This document shows, piece after piece, positions 50,601 to 62,300 of a stretch of 64,000 nucleotides of DNA. Made by a program: the position numbers and the translations under genes. Each line of letters starts with the position of its first letter. Within the stretch, counting starts at the first letter, position 1. Where the stretch lies: assembly GCF_029227915.1 (NCBI RefSeq), contig NC_079878.1, forward strand, positions 24,453,501 through 24,517,500. The letters run 5' to 3'. The notes under the pieces are model-generated. The model was given only the letters and a program-made list of their open reading frames with translations, ran no database searches and had not been told where the DNA came from. The DNA comes from Hydractinia symbiolongicarpus. Lineage: Eukaryota > Cnidaria > Hydrozoa > Anthoathecata > Hydractiniidae.

Positions 50601-51211
50601 TTGCTACAAACATTACCAGTCGTATATGGGCTAACATTAAATCGAAGGCATGGACTAAATTTAAAAATCAAAGTGTAAGAGTGTTTATATTATGTGTAAT
50701 ATCGTTTACAGAAACATACTTTGTGAAATTACGAGACTCTAGCTTACTTCCCTTTACATAAATATGGCAGTGAAGAAGACAAAACACACGATACTCCATC
50801 ACTTATGCTAGCAGAGTTTATATAATATATTTTTCTTTCTCTTTAGGTTGGGGAAGAACTTTGCGTGCTGCTCAAACTTCACACATATTGCAACAAGCTC
50901 CCTTGCAAATCATCAGTTTCTCTGATTGCTGGAGAAAAAATATGAAAATTGCACCAATCACAGATGAAATGATATGCGCAGCAAATATAAAGCCATCGCT
51001 TACAATCCATTCCGGTTGCCATGGTGATTCAGGCGGTCCACTAGTGTGTAGATACACGGACGGTGCGTGGGAGTTACAAGGGATCGTAAGTTGGGGTTCT
51101 GCATCATGTAACACAACCGATGCCTACACGGTATTTGCACGCGTTTCTAAGTTCCGTTATTGGATCGATAATATTATTAGCCGAGATCGAGTAAAGAAAG
51201 TCATTATTTAA
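44697..51211 (+). CDS. Secreted chymotrypsin-like serine protease, copy 3 (S1 family)
   Basis: Six exons: 44697-44748, 49523-49564, 49788-49832, 50029-50229, 50364-50579, 50847-51211; all introns phase 1, 306 residues, no defects. The leader MDVTGLFLMLLSVHIAT differs from copy 1 by two residues. The activation site reads SR/VVGG. His is in TAGHC as in copy 1, Asp in NNDIA, Ser in GDSGGP, and all ten disulfide cysteines are present. Position 189 is Ser. The tail is SRDRVKKVII. AATAAA at 51310 lies about 100 bases after the stop. The promoter region is nearly identical to that of copy 1, so the two are probably expressed in the same cells. Intron 1 (4.8 kb) contains a PIF/Harbinger-type element. 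Gastric gland or other secretory expression is a guess from the family. Confidence 0.93.
46922..48892 (-). mobile_element. PIF/Harbinger-type element in intron 1 of copy 3
   Basis: Ends AAGCCACGGAGAAACAAGG and CTCGTGTCTCCATGGCTT are inverse; TAA-type trinucleotides at both borders fit the 3-bp TWA target of PIF/Harbinger elements. Inside are subterminal GCGATAGTAACAAA copies, GACAGACAGAC microsatellite patches at 47690-47725 and the transposase relic at 48390-48753. Another set of inverted ends near 47270-47340 suggests a related element nested within. Confidence 0.7.
48390..48753 (-). pseudogene. PIF/Harbinger transposase N-terminal fragment
   Basis: In one minus frame RPWMQRRSGAYHKIFQEIMR is followed by DFKDFRDYIRID and HTLMREC; these match the block before the DDE domain of HARBI1-like transposases (PW-QRR-GAYH, then FR-F-RM, then MR--I). 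The preceding part, MERQILLTAISLLLEDD, lies in another frame, so a frameshift separates them, and a deletion has removed the FxxLL segment. No DDE catalytic part is left. Confidence 0.75.
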
Positions 51212-51292
51212 GAACTGCTATAATAGCGCGATAGTATGAAGGATTATCTAAATATGTTATTTTTGTAATAAATTGAAACAGTAGAGATTGTA

Positions 51293-51435
51293 ATTATAAA
51301 TTCCGATACAATAAAAAATATTTTGTCTATCTGTACCTAGAAATACTTCTCGATGTCAATAGTATAGACCGAGTTTGCGAGGACGATATTTTTCGGAAGA
51401 GATAGATAAAACAGTTCATATTGTATTTATTAACT
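51293..51435. mobile_element. Foldback/MITE just after protease copy 3
   Basis: Counterpart of 22733-22885, with matching GAGTTTGCGAGGACGA centre and CAGTTCATATTGTATTTAT right arm; the left arm is less well preserved. The polyadenylation signal AATAAA of copy 3 falls within its left arm. Confidence 0.6.
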
Positions 51436-51795
51436 GATGGCTATTTTGTTTAGGTTTGTAGAAACCAGAATAATTTTCTAGAGATTTAGGTGTGACAAGG
51501 TTGTGAAAACCAGGTTTTATTAAAAAAAGAAAAAGTTCGATTTGAATTTCATTGATGCAAAACAAAGCATTCGATTGACAGAATTTTTTTAAACGTTTTT
51601 TTAAACAAAATCTTTTCTTCGGCAGAAGAAGAGTCTATCTTTCAAATTTAACACCATTATTCTTGTTGCTCATTGTGCTGATGAATGTTTTTCTGTTGTA
51701 GTAATTCGAAATATTGGATTTATTGTAACATGATTTTTGAGTACAGATATATGTGGCTAATGATATGATATGTGGCTAGCTATCAATGTCAAACG

Positions 51796-52426
51796 GGAAT
51801 AAACTTGGGCCCGATTTGAAAAATTTACTATCAATCTCGAAATTTAAAACAAGTCTTCTTAATTTTATTTGGCCAAAAATGCGCCCTGTGTATAAAATCC
51901 ACGATCCACGTGGACTAACACTATTAACCCGATTGCGCGTAAACTTTAGTCACCTTAGAGAGCATAAACTCAGACATAATTTTTGCGATACCCTAATCAC
52001 TATCTCTTGCGCTGGTCTTTTTACACGCATATAAGAAAAACATTCATTGACAATAATAAAAATACCATAGGTCCAATATTGGACCTCACGGATGATAAAC
52101 TAGTCAATTTACTTCTCTATGGCAATGATATTTATAATACAGAACAAAATTGTTTTATACTAAAAACCACTGTTGTTTTTCTAAAGTCATCTAAAAGATT
52201 TAATGTTCCATTATTATGAATAACCCCCCTCAACCTCGTCACCAGTATTTTCTTTTCATTTTCTCACAGTTTCATTGTCTAATTTATGTGCAGTACCTCA
52301 CAGATAGGTTTTTCTATCGCGGGGTATGAAGAGTTTTGTATTCGTCTTCCTTTAGTTTTGTAATTTTGTGTTTGAGTACATGTATATAAAAAAACAAAAT
52401 AAAAAAACAAAACAAAAAAAAACGAT
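51796..52426 (+). mobile_element. 5'-truncated LINE with 11-bp target duplication
   Basis: AATGTCAAACG flanks the insert exactly (51785-51795 and 52427-52437). The insert begins within the C-terminal tail of a LINE reverse transcriptase: NKLGPDLKN, then IHDPRGLTLLTRLRVNFSHL, REHKLRHNF; a small deletion/frameshift near 52000 shifts to HYLLRW, and the frame ends after LLLYGN. It closes with an A-rich tail (52387-52422). 5' truncation, poly-A tail and target duplication are the marks of LINE retrotransposition. ATG codons here are incidental. Confidence 0.9.
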
Positions 52427-52437
52427 AATGTCAAACG

Positions 52438-53756
52438 ATAACGATTCTCCGGTATTGTTATTTTTCTTTACAAAAATAGGTAACATTTTTTAGCTATAAG
52501 GTTAAAAGTTATACCGTGCAGTATAAAACCCGTTGAGAAGGCTTTTTAGCCAATCAGCGCTGCAGATTCCTGACAGCTTTTTTCAACTGTAAACCAGTTG
52601 AAAAGCTATCAATCAAATGTCAAATATGAAGTGTATCGTAAGGATTGATGGAGAAGTTACCTTATATTAAATTGAGACTTTGATTCTACTAGTCTTAGAA
52701 ACTGTTGCTGGTTATTACAAGAAACTGTAGATTTCTTTTCACAGCTATGAATAAAATTGACCTGAAATTTATTTACATTGTCAACAGTTTGAGTTCATAC
52801 CTAAAGTACATTTTGTCAATTTTTCAGCAGTACTCGAGACACAGTTATATAATTGTAATTTCCTGTCTATTAAGATTTACATTACTCTCTCTCAAAGGAT
52901 CAGAGGAAGTAGAAAATATATTTCTTCGTATCATCGACTTTGTAGTATGAGGCGTAATGAGTAAGTAGAACGTAGCTATTGGTAGCTATATCTCTCTTAT
53001 ATGCTACTCTTTTCTCGATTGATTAATCTTTACAGGGTCGGGTCCAGGATTTTTTTTAAGTATAGACGCGAATAATTTTTTTTTCATTGAATTCCGCCAT
53101 TGCGTTGTGTTTTGAAACTAATTAACTTTGCTGGTTACAGACAGACACACTTTTTCGTATTAATATAAGAGATTAGTTATTACCCGTCACGGTCATTTAC
53201 GGCAGGAAAAAAAGTGTGCACATGCGCCATTATTTGTTATCAAATTTTCTGCCGCAAGCAATTCATAATGGCCACCATCGCACGTGCCTCTAATTTCCCT
53301 TAAAAACAAATGTTTTTTGAGCCTCTGCGGTAGAGATCATCCCCTAAAAGGATTTTATTTTAGTAGAGCAGGCCTTGGACTATACAAAAACTCTAGATTC
53401 GACTACCCGAACACTTTCACTTTTGTTGGGAGGAGACAGAAAGAATAGCAATGTTTTGATTATAAAATTTTATAAGTTGGTGGAAAATGAAGATATTTGC
53501 CTTCCAACGCAAAGTCATGCTTTAAGACATGTTTTTCCTGAAAGCTGATAGCCTGTTTTATCAAATAAAATCAGTGGTTTGTGGCTTTTTTTCTGAAAGA
53601 AATTGGTCCTCGGAAATGACCTTTCACAAGACTTCATAAATCGGTAAATATCATTATTTTAAATGAGAATTGTGCACTCAATAAGATTAATATAAGCAAT
53701 AAACCAGTGTTAGATGTGAAAAATGTTGCTTGTGGCTACCCCCTAACTTTTCACAG
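52438..53756. other. Intergenic; includes flank shared with copy 2
   Basis: 52810-53080 matches 34905-35280. GGCAGGAAAAAAAGTGTGCA with CATGCGCC near 53200 is the inverse of a patch near 56640. A CAGACAGACACAC motif lies near 53140. No gene. Confidence 0.5.
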
Positions 53757-54491
53757 TCAGGGTAAACACTTAATTAGGCGACGGTAGGCTAATTAGGGCA
53801 TACCACCTATTTACGCGACTCTTTGAGCCTAGTTAGACCATATGTAACCTAGTTAAGACATTACAATATTCAATGGCTTTTCACACCTTCCTAAGAAAAA
53901 ATCGCAAAAACACTTTGTTCAGAATGGATAGTGTATGCAACCATGATTCCAAAATTGTCACTTGTGCCTCGATATGCTCGCGCAAGTAAGAATTATGTTA
54001 AAATGAAATATTAAATGTCGCCTATTTAATTTAATGAAGATATTCTTTCACAAAAAACGCAAAAAAAATTTTTTTTTAAGATGGATGTGGTAACAATTTG
54101 TTTTGTAACGTTTCTTTTTTATTCACATCCTGTTTTTACAACGTTAAAATCTTAGTCAAAACAATACCACATTTTCATCCCCCATATTTTTTTTCCTGTG
54201 GCGTAAATGGCTGAAATCCATTATTTAGAACAACAAATATTGCCACACAAGGTTTGGGCCATAAGTTGCCAATGCGCAATGCAAATAAGACGATAATTGG
54301 TCAAAATTGTCTGCGATTTGATTCACATAAAAATTGTAGTGCGAAACGCAATGATTTCGACGTATTTACAACAGAAAGTTTTCGTTCGCCTAGTTAGACT
54401 ACGGTTAGCGTAATTAAACTACATCATGTCGCCTAACTAAATGACTCGCCTAATTAGGTCATGTCGTCTAATTAGGTGTTTACCCTGACTG
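53754..54491. mobile_element. TIR element with CAGTCAGGGTAAACAC ends
   Basis: Ends CAGTCAGGGTAAACAC and GTGTTTACCCTGACTG are exact inverses. TTTCA flanks on both sides, extending to TTTCACAG (53749-53756 and 54492-54499) if the terminal CAG is shared with the target. Subterminal CTAATTAGGC / GCCTAATTAG motifs are repeated several times within both arms. An 8-bp duplication with CAG ends would fit hAT. No transposase. Confidence 0.8.
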
Positions 54492-54499
54492 TTTCACAG

Positions 54500-57400
54500 T
54501 CACCCAAAAGGGGTTAGGGTTTATTAATAGTTCTGCTAAAAATAATTTTTCGTAGCGAAGGTTTGTTTGTTAATGAAAAATCTCATACAAAAAGAAATCG
54601 ATAATATTTTTCTATAATATGTATATAATTAACAAAACAACAAGTAACACTAAACCAGAGATGCTCCTGTGCATTTATTTGGACAGCATATCTGTTCGTA
54701 CCCTGGAAAAATTTTTTGACTTATATAATTGAGGCTTATGCCGAGTTTGTGGCGTCTGATAAATCATGAAAAATTTATGTTTATCTCACCAAAAAAAAGT
54801 TTTATCAGAAAAAAGTCAGGGGTTTTACAGGAATATGTTAAACATTAACTCACATGTCTGTACATTTTTATGCACACTTTGCTATCATTTTGCATGCTTT
54901 TTTATGAGAGCCTCAGGTTTTTTTAAAAGATAAGAGCTTTTTGTAGGCCCTGCCGTCTGCTCAATCATTGCTTTCCAAACCTAGAATCACCCAGAACCAG
55001 CTGGAATCAGTCAGAATGACCTAGGAACAGACCGAATTAACACGAACCTATCAGTCACTTGAAAAAAATATAAACAACTAGGAAAACACGCTGGTGTAAA
55101 TAGTGCGTTAATAATTGGCTCCGTATCGAACGTGTATTCTATAGACTTTAAAGGGAAAGACTCATGTTAGGTAGAAGACCTTCCAAGCCAACATTAAGAA
55201 ATTGAAAAGGAGGACATTTAGTAAGAAGTTGGGAATTATGAAACTTTTTATGTACAAAAAAATACATTTTATAATTGAGACTTGAAAAAGAAACTTTTTG
55301 TTTTCGGGAAGTCGGCTGTACGAGGCTTGTACCCGGGGTCCATTGAACGTTGACGGCTGGTCTGTTAAATTATTAAATTATAAAAGATTGAAAACGATTG
55401 CCAATCATTGGACATGCATGCGTTTTCGTGGTTTTGGGTGGTTCTGGGTGGTTCTGGTAGCTTATATTGTACTTTCTGTTTTTTCACATTTTAGGGCACC
55501 AGTCCCAAATTGTTCTATGATACAAAACATGTTGGCACGATTTCATTGAAGTAATTTTGACCCAATAATTCACAATTTCAAGCGTCATTCAAACGTGATT
55601 TGCATGTGAAGATTTGTTGAAAGAAGATGGAACAATGATGAAACAGAAGAGCTTGCTGATTTGCTCGATTACCACTTTTTGTTGGATGCGTTTGAAATAA
55701 GAATATATTCGTTAAATCCAGAGTATGAATACTTGTAATAGTCTAATTTTTAAAGTATTTTTATATAATTCAGATTGACTTTCGTGGTGAAAAATCTCAC
55801 AATTAGGGAATGGTCTAGGCTGAAATGTCTGTGTAAATGGTTAGCTTTTTCGTTTAACATATATATAGCTATATAACTGTACAATTTTTTTCATTTGCAA
55901 TCATTTGCTAGTCTAACAACAACAACAACAATAATGATAAATATTTAAAGTGTTTCTAGCCCAGAAAATCACAAAAACCTATTGTTAGTGGATTATTTCC
56001 ATTGGGGTCCACTGAGTCTGAGTGAAGCTAGCTTTCTCACATTTACGTTTAGTTTTAGCAGGCTTCTAGATAGAGAAAACTAATCAAGACCAACCTTAGA
56101 GCTAGCTAAGGTTACAGATCAGATGAATTATTTTTTTTCCTTTTAAAATTTAATTTTAGTAGTATAATATCGTTTGTTCTTTGTTTATTAGCGTCTATTT
56201 TACATTTCTAATAGTTGTCCACCATTTTTTTTTGTGAAAACGAAAGTGAAATGTATGGTGTAGAAAAGCTCAAAATTTTAGTAGTAAAAAAAGTGGCAGC
56301 TAGTACCTAATACGATAGAACGCTCGATAAGGGATACATGCAAACAGGAAAAGTAATTTTTAGGCAAAACCTTGCGTCAGAATGTTGTACAAGAGTGCTC
56401 CTGTACTGGTAAATTGTGAACTAGCCATCGGGGCTTTTGTGGACCTTGCCGTCTGTTTAGGCTGCCCCGGGTAGCAACCAAAGGCGAAATAGTAGTCTAT
56501 GGTCATCCTTCTTTAGTTTTAAAAGAAAAAAATGTTAAATTTTCTTTTATTGGGCAACTAAAACAAGATAATAGAGAGTGAGGTCAATATCGATGACGTC
56601 ATAATCTTATGCCGTAGGCGCTTTTTTAAAAAAAATTTTTGGCGCATGCGCACACTTTTTTTCCTTAAAATCGCGGTTTTGAACGACCGTGCCGTGAAAG
56701 AATCCACATTCACCTAAATAATTCATAACAAGAACACCGTCCGGTTTGATCACACATTCGTATTGTACACATACTTTATACTTAAATATTGTATTGGTTA
56801 TGTTTATATATCTTGTATCTATGGCAACGTTCTTGTTTATATAGACCTGTTGTATAACTTTTATATTACTTGAAAATGGTGTATGACACCCGAAACGTCG
56901 TAAAATGTTGTTTTAACTTGTACACATTCACATGATGTCCAAGTTTTAACATAAAATATTGTTAATCGAATTTTAAGTCTCATATAAAAACAACAAGAAC
57001 TGAAGCGGTTTGAACATTCACACAACACTATGATGATAAATAATAAAAATTTAATTATTAAAATATAAAATATACAATGATAAAATGTGGTATGAAATAT
57101 TAAGGCACAATCTTTAGAGAAAGAAATGAAAATAAATTGAATCATATTAAAAGTTGTGACTATTTTTCGATAACTGAGATATGGCTGAAGAGCACACAAC
57201 TCGGGTCAATTTCGAACATTATAACATTGTCAACATACATAAATCAAAACAACCATTTCAAAACAATGAACACCCTCACTTTATGCGAGATTACTAGAAA
57301 TTCGAATAGAATATATATATCTACTGGTTTCATTATTTTGGGTATACTATATAAAGCTACACGATGATAAGAAAACAACAAAAAAAACGCTGCTTTACGC

Positions 57401-57612
57401 AAAAAAAAACAATACATATAGTAACAAAACTTTTAGTCAATATAGCGCTATTTGTGGTGGCTTCGATTTTGATACTATTCGCGCCCCTTTCTACTTTTTG
57501 TTACGTGATTTCTTCTAGCCAAGTAAAAATGTAAACAAAACTCTTAATATTATAACATTTTTATAGATGATGTCTAATTTCCAGTCACAGACAGACACAA
57601 CTTTCGTATTAA
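54500..57612. other. Gene-poor stretch
   Basis: No family motif in any frame. Holds an (AAC)n patch near 55915 and the inverse of the 53.2-kb GCGCATG/AAAAAAAG patch near 56640. The 112-codon minus frame at 56861-57199 is T-rich chance. Confidence 0.45.
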
Positions 57613-57868
57613 ACCTATTTCGTCCGGGGGATTCCCCCCTAACGTTTTTTTTTAATATCTCCTTTTTGCTATGTTATATGGCTATGAAATTTATTGAGTT
57701 TCATATTTATCTATTAGACACCTGCATGCCAAATTTTTAGGTCCCATACCTTCCAGAGGCCTTGATATTGGCCATTACTCGAAACTACCCCTAAAAATCT
57801 CTATAAAATCCTTATAATGGGGAAAATTTAATAACTCCTGTTAGGATTATCCTTAGAACTTGAAACTT
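57613..57868. mobile_element. Truncated copy of the TTAA element family
   Basis: Begins ACCTATTTCGTCCGGGGG after TTAA (57609-57612) and then matches the inverse of the right half of the 37810-38532 element (GGCTATGAAATT, TAGGTCCCATACCTT, CGAAACTACCCCTAAAAAT). Similarity stops at about 57868; no second end. Confidence 0.7.
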
Positions 57869-59316
57869 ACTGTTACGACATACAGAACATCTACGATGGA
57901 GATCATTGCCTATACTTTATCTATATCTTTATCTATTATCTCTTATAATAATAAGCCAGTTCCGTGTGTCTGTCTGTCACTTTTGCAAACACGATCTTTT
58001 TTACCACCCGAATGCGCGAGCTTTTCGAGTTTTTTTGTTTTGTTTACATTTGTCTCGCAACCGTTAGAAACCACGTGATAGAAAATAAGCAGTATGATTC
58101 GTTCAAATACGTACTTTCGAACGGGACGGCATTCGAATAGAAAGTTTCCTTGGCGTAAAAACAAACAAACAAAAAAATTGTTTTTTAAGTTCTCGCGACA
58201 AAAGACGAACTTAAAAAACTTAAAAAATTTAGAAGAGAAAGAAAAAGGCGAATTAACAAAAAAAACCCGCATTAAATTGTGAGAAAATAAAAAGAACAAC
58301 AAATAATACAGTTAATGAGAAGTGTAAAGGGGATTTACAGGTAAAGTTTTAAATACTCTCTCCTCTTTCACTGTTGTGTTAATAAATAGGGTAGCTAATA
58401 CATCTTTGTTTTCAAATATAAAAATATAAAAATGTTGATGGTATTTTTAAAATACAGAGAACAAATCACATTTTAACAAATATAGCTACAGCACAAGTTA
58501 ACTATGAGTTTTACTTTTACTACGTTAAGAAACAACCTATTCAGGCGAAAATGTAGGTGCGCATAAATCAAAGTGAAATAAAAAGAGAAGGGAAATGTTT
58601 CTTATACTTTCGTTTTCTGATTTGTTTATAACAACAAAGCTAGCATAATTGTATCTCCAGGTGCGTAACTAATCTGCGTGTTTAATTATTTAAAATGCTA
58701 CACAAATGTGTTGAGCACATGGATTGTTGTTTACAGTGTTGTATAAAAAGTTTAGTTAAAAGCTAAAGATTTCAGTCATAGTTAGTTAGTTAGTTAAGAA
58801 AAAGAAAGGAAAGAAGTAGCCATAGTTGTAGCCATAGTTGTAGATAAAGACAGCAAAATATCAGTTTATCTACATTTTTTAGCAGTCTAACTAGCTTGTT
58901 TACATCACTACTCACGTCATCCTTATCTGTTTGCCTGCCACAAGACTGTTACAAATGTGTGAAAAGAAGCCTGTCTAGCTAAAGTATCCTATATATATAT
59001 ACAGCTAGCCTTTTGTATTAAAGGCAGGTTGTGTTTTTATGTATATGTTTTTAAGACTAGCTACCTAAGTTAAAAGAGTTTCTCTTTCTATTATGGTTTT
59101 TAGTATAGATACAAGACCAAAAGAAAGGTTATCAGAATCTATATAACTTGGAACATAGAAACTGCGAGTAAGAAATTCTATAGTTCTTAAATTTGAACAA
59201 GTTAGTTTTATTAATAATTATACATATATATAGATCATTTTCTTTTCTCATTTTAGGAATTGTGGTATATACCTATAATTTGTTTCATTTAGTTTTAATC
59301 AGGATATATATATATA
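57869..59316. other. Possible 5' non-coding part of the Helitron
   Basis: No supported gene. TAGTTAGTTAGTTAAG near 58785 and several AT microsatellites. The Helitron 5' end (a TC after A) must lie somewhere here but cannot be fixed without a second copy. Confidence 0.4.
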
Positions 59317-62300
59317 ATGTCAAATGAGTCTGGAATTAATGACAGCAGTAATACTATTCGTGGTTTTAGGCTGTTTAATAATTTAGGTAGGTTTGTGTTG
59401 CAACAGCATGACAATAATCAAGGTTTGGTAGGTGCCATCTTGAGGCAAAGACCACATATTTCCCAAAATTTTGAATTGCCACAAGAAATGCAAAGAAATG
59501 TAGTACCGCGTTTATCAGATAATGATGATGTTTCCTTAGCTAGACGCAGGCAAAATGCTCAATGTGTTGCCTCTTTACGTCGATTGGAATCGACTGATCA
59601 GGCCAATAATAGGCGGCATAATGATGCTGTTAGACATGCGGCTAGGCGCAATGCAGAATCAGCTCAGCAAACTCGCAACAGACAAGTTATGGATGCTCAA
59701 CGACACGTTGTTGCTAGACAATTAGAATCTAATTAGCAGGCTGCCAATAGACGTGCTGAAAATGCTCATAGACAAGCCATGGCTCGAGAAATGCATAATG
59801 ACGAGCACGTTATTAATAGGAGGCAAGTTGATGTCCAAAGACATGCTGCTGTTCGTGCTCGCCGAAATGCGCCGTATTATAATATTGCACGTCAAAATGT
59901 ATTGCCTAATTTATATTTTTTAGGTGCTATGGACAAAAAATGTGATTATTGTCAAGCTTTAAAGTTTGAAAATGAAAATTGTTTTAAATGTTGTCACACT
60001 GGTAAAGTTGCATTAGATAATTTGTCTCCTTACCCTCAGCAGCTTGGGGAATTATTAACAAATACAGATACTGTTCAGGCAAAAAACTTTCAGTCAAATA
60101 TACGTAAGTATAATAGTGCCGTTGCCTTTGCTTCTTTTGGAGCAAACCTTCGCCCCCCACCTGGCCGTGGACCACCATGCTTTCGTATCTGTGGTCAAAT
60201 ATGGCATCGTGTTGGGGGTCTTCACCCTCCTGAAGGACAAACCCCTGTTTTTAACCAACTTTATATTTATGAAGCAGGTAGGGCTCTCAACGAAAGAATG
60301 GCACGCCAAGAAAATAATGGCTGTCGTGAAGACGTGATGCGAACTGTTCAAGATGTTATGGACAGAGTAAGCCCGTTTGCTGCTGCCTATAGGTACATGG
60401 CTGAAGTTGAAGCTGAAGAATTAAATCAGGCAGCAGCACAAAACTGTGCTCCATCTGAAGTGCGTATGTACATGAGAGTTGGCAATGACCGAAAGCGCTA
60501 CAACTTGCCACATCTTGATGAAGTTGCGGCAGTATTTGTTGGCCAAGATGGAGCACCTCCTGGAAACAGGGATGTTGTTATCTATCCGCGTGGAGGTGAT
60601 TTACAGAATATTTCCACAATGTCTGCAAACTTGGATCCAATGGTGTATCCTCTTTTTTTTCCAAGGGGTGAACCAGGTTGGCATAATAGGATACCTCATG
60701 TTGCTGTACGTGCAACCCGTACTCGCAACACTACTACAATGTTGCAGTATTATACTTACCGTTTAGCTGCTCGGGAATATTTCAGCCCGATTCATTATGG
60801 TAAGAAATTGTTTCAGCAGTATTGTGTTGATTCTTATGTTAAAGTTGAAGGTAATAATTTAAATTACATTCGAGCAAGTCAAACCAACCTTCGTGTTGAT
60901 AGTTATGAAGGTTTAGCTGACCATTTGAATGCACGAGCTGAAAAGCGAGGCCTTCAACCAGGTCGTATTGTTGTTCTTCCTTCGAGTTTTCAAGGAAGTC
61001 CACGTGCCATGGCTCAAAAGTATCAAGATGCTATGGCAGTTATTGGTAAGTTTGGAAAACCTGATTTTTTTCTGACTTTTACGTGCAATCCAAAATGGCG
61101 TGAAATTACAGAAAATTTGTTTGCAGGCCAACGTGCACACGATCGGCCTGATTTAGTGTCTCGAGTTTTTAAATTGAAACTAAATGAACTCCTTAAAGAT
61201 GTTACTGAAAGGGGAGTTCTAGGTAAGACTATAACACATGTGTATGTTATAGAATTTCAAAAGAGGGGTTTGCCGCATTGTCATTTGTTAATTCATTTAG
61301 ATCCCAATGACAAACTTAGGGATGCAGATGACATAGACAGTGTTATTTCAGCAGAAATTCCTAATTAACAGGAACACCCTGAGCTGTTTGAAATTGTACG
61401 TTCGCGTATGATTCATGGACCATGTGGACATCTGAATCCTAATTCCAGATGTATGGAAGATGGTGTTTGCACAAAAAGTTTTCCAAAGAACTTTTTAGCA
61501 TCTACGGTAGCTGAAGTCAACGGATATCCATTATATAGACGTCGTGATAATGGTATACATATCAATGTCAATAATGTTGACGTAGATAATCGCTGGATTG
61601 TTCCATATAATCCATGGCTTTCCAAGAAATACAATGCACATATAAACTTGGAGGCGTGCATGTCTGTTAAATCTGTTAAATACCTCTATAAATATATTTA
61701 TAAAGGTCATGATTGTGCCAACATTGAGATCAATGAACGTATTGATCATGATGAGGTGCAGACATTTTTAGATGCACGGTATGTCAGTGCACCGGAAGCC
61801 ATATGGCGTCTTTTTGAAATTACCATGCACCAACAATCTCATGTTGTCCATAGATTGCCAGTGCCCTTGCCAAATAACCATATTGTTTATTTTCAGCAAG
61901 GACAGGCTGAAGAGGCTCTGGACAGAGCTGCAGATCATGCTACAAAATTAACAGCTTGGTTTGTGTTAAATGCAGAGAATCATGATGCTCGCCAATATAT
62001 GTATCCAGACATTCCTCTTCATTTTGTTTTTAATAAGAACAAAGTTTGGAAACCAAGACAACGCGGTCATGTGTCCAGAATGTATAGTGTGAGTCCTCGC
62101 GCAGGTGAGCTTTTTTATTTACGTATGTTGCTATTGCATACACCTGGTGCAACTTCTTTTGAAGATTTACGAACTGTCAATGGCAATGTTGCTGAAACAT
62201 TTCGTGACGCCTGTTTATTGCGTGGTCTCCTGCAAGATGATACTGAATGGAACAATACTTTGCAGGAAGCTGTTAACTTTCAGATGCCTCGACAATTAAG

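Larger units (their letters stand above)
43207..51435. repeat. Duplicated block C (protease copy 3)
   Basis: Begins with TTTCTCGACAAAAGGAAAA as block A does and follows it through promoter, introns and exons. It is longer, mainly because it keeps the full PIF/Harbinger element in intron 1 and carries about 300 extra bases near 43500-43800. Confidence 0.85.

Noticed and set aside
50198-50671. 157-codon minus-strand ORF over protease copy 3
   Set aside because: Antisense shadow of exons 4-5.
56861-57199. 112-codon minus-strand ORF
   Set aside because: Ile/Phe/Tyr-rich from AT-rich DNA, no homologous family recognised.
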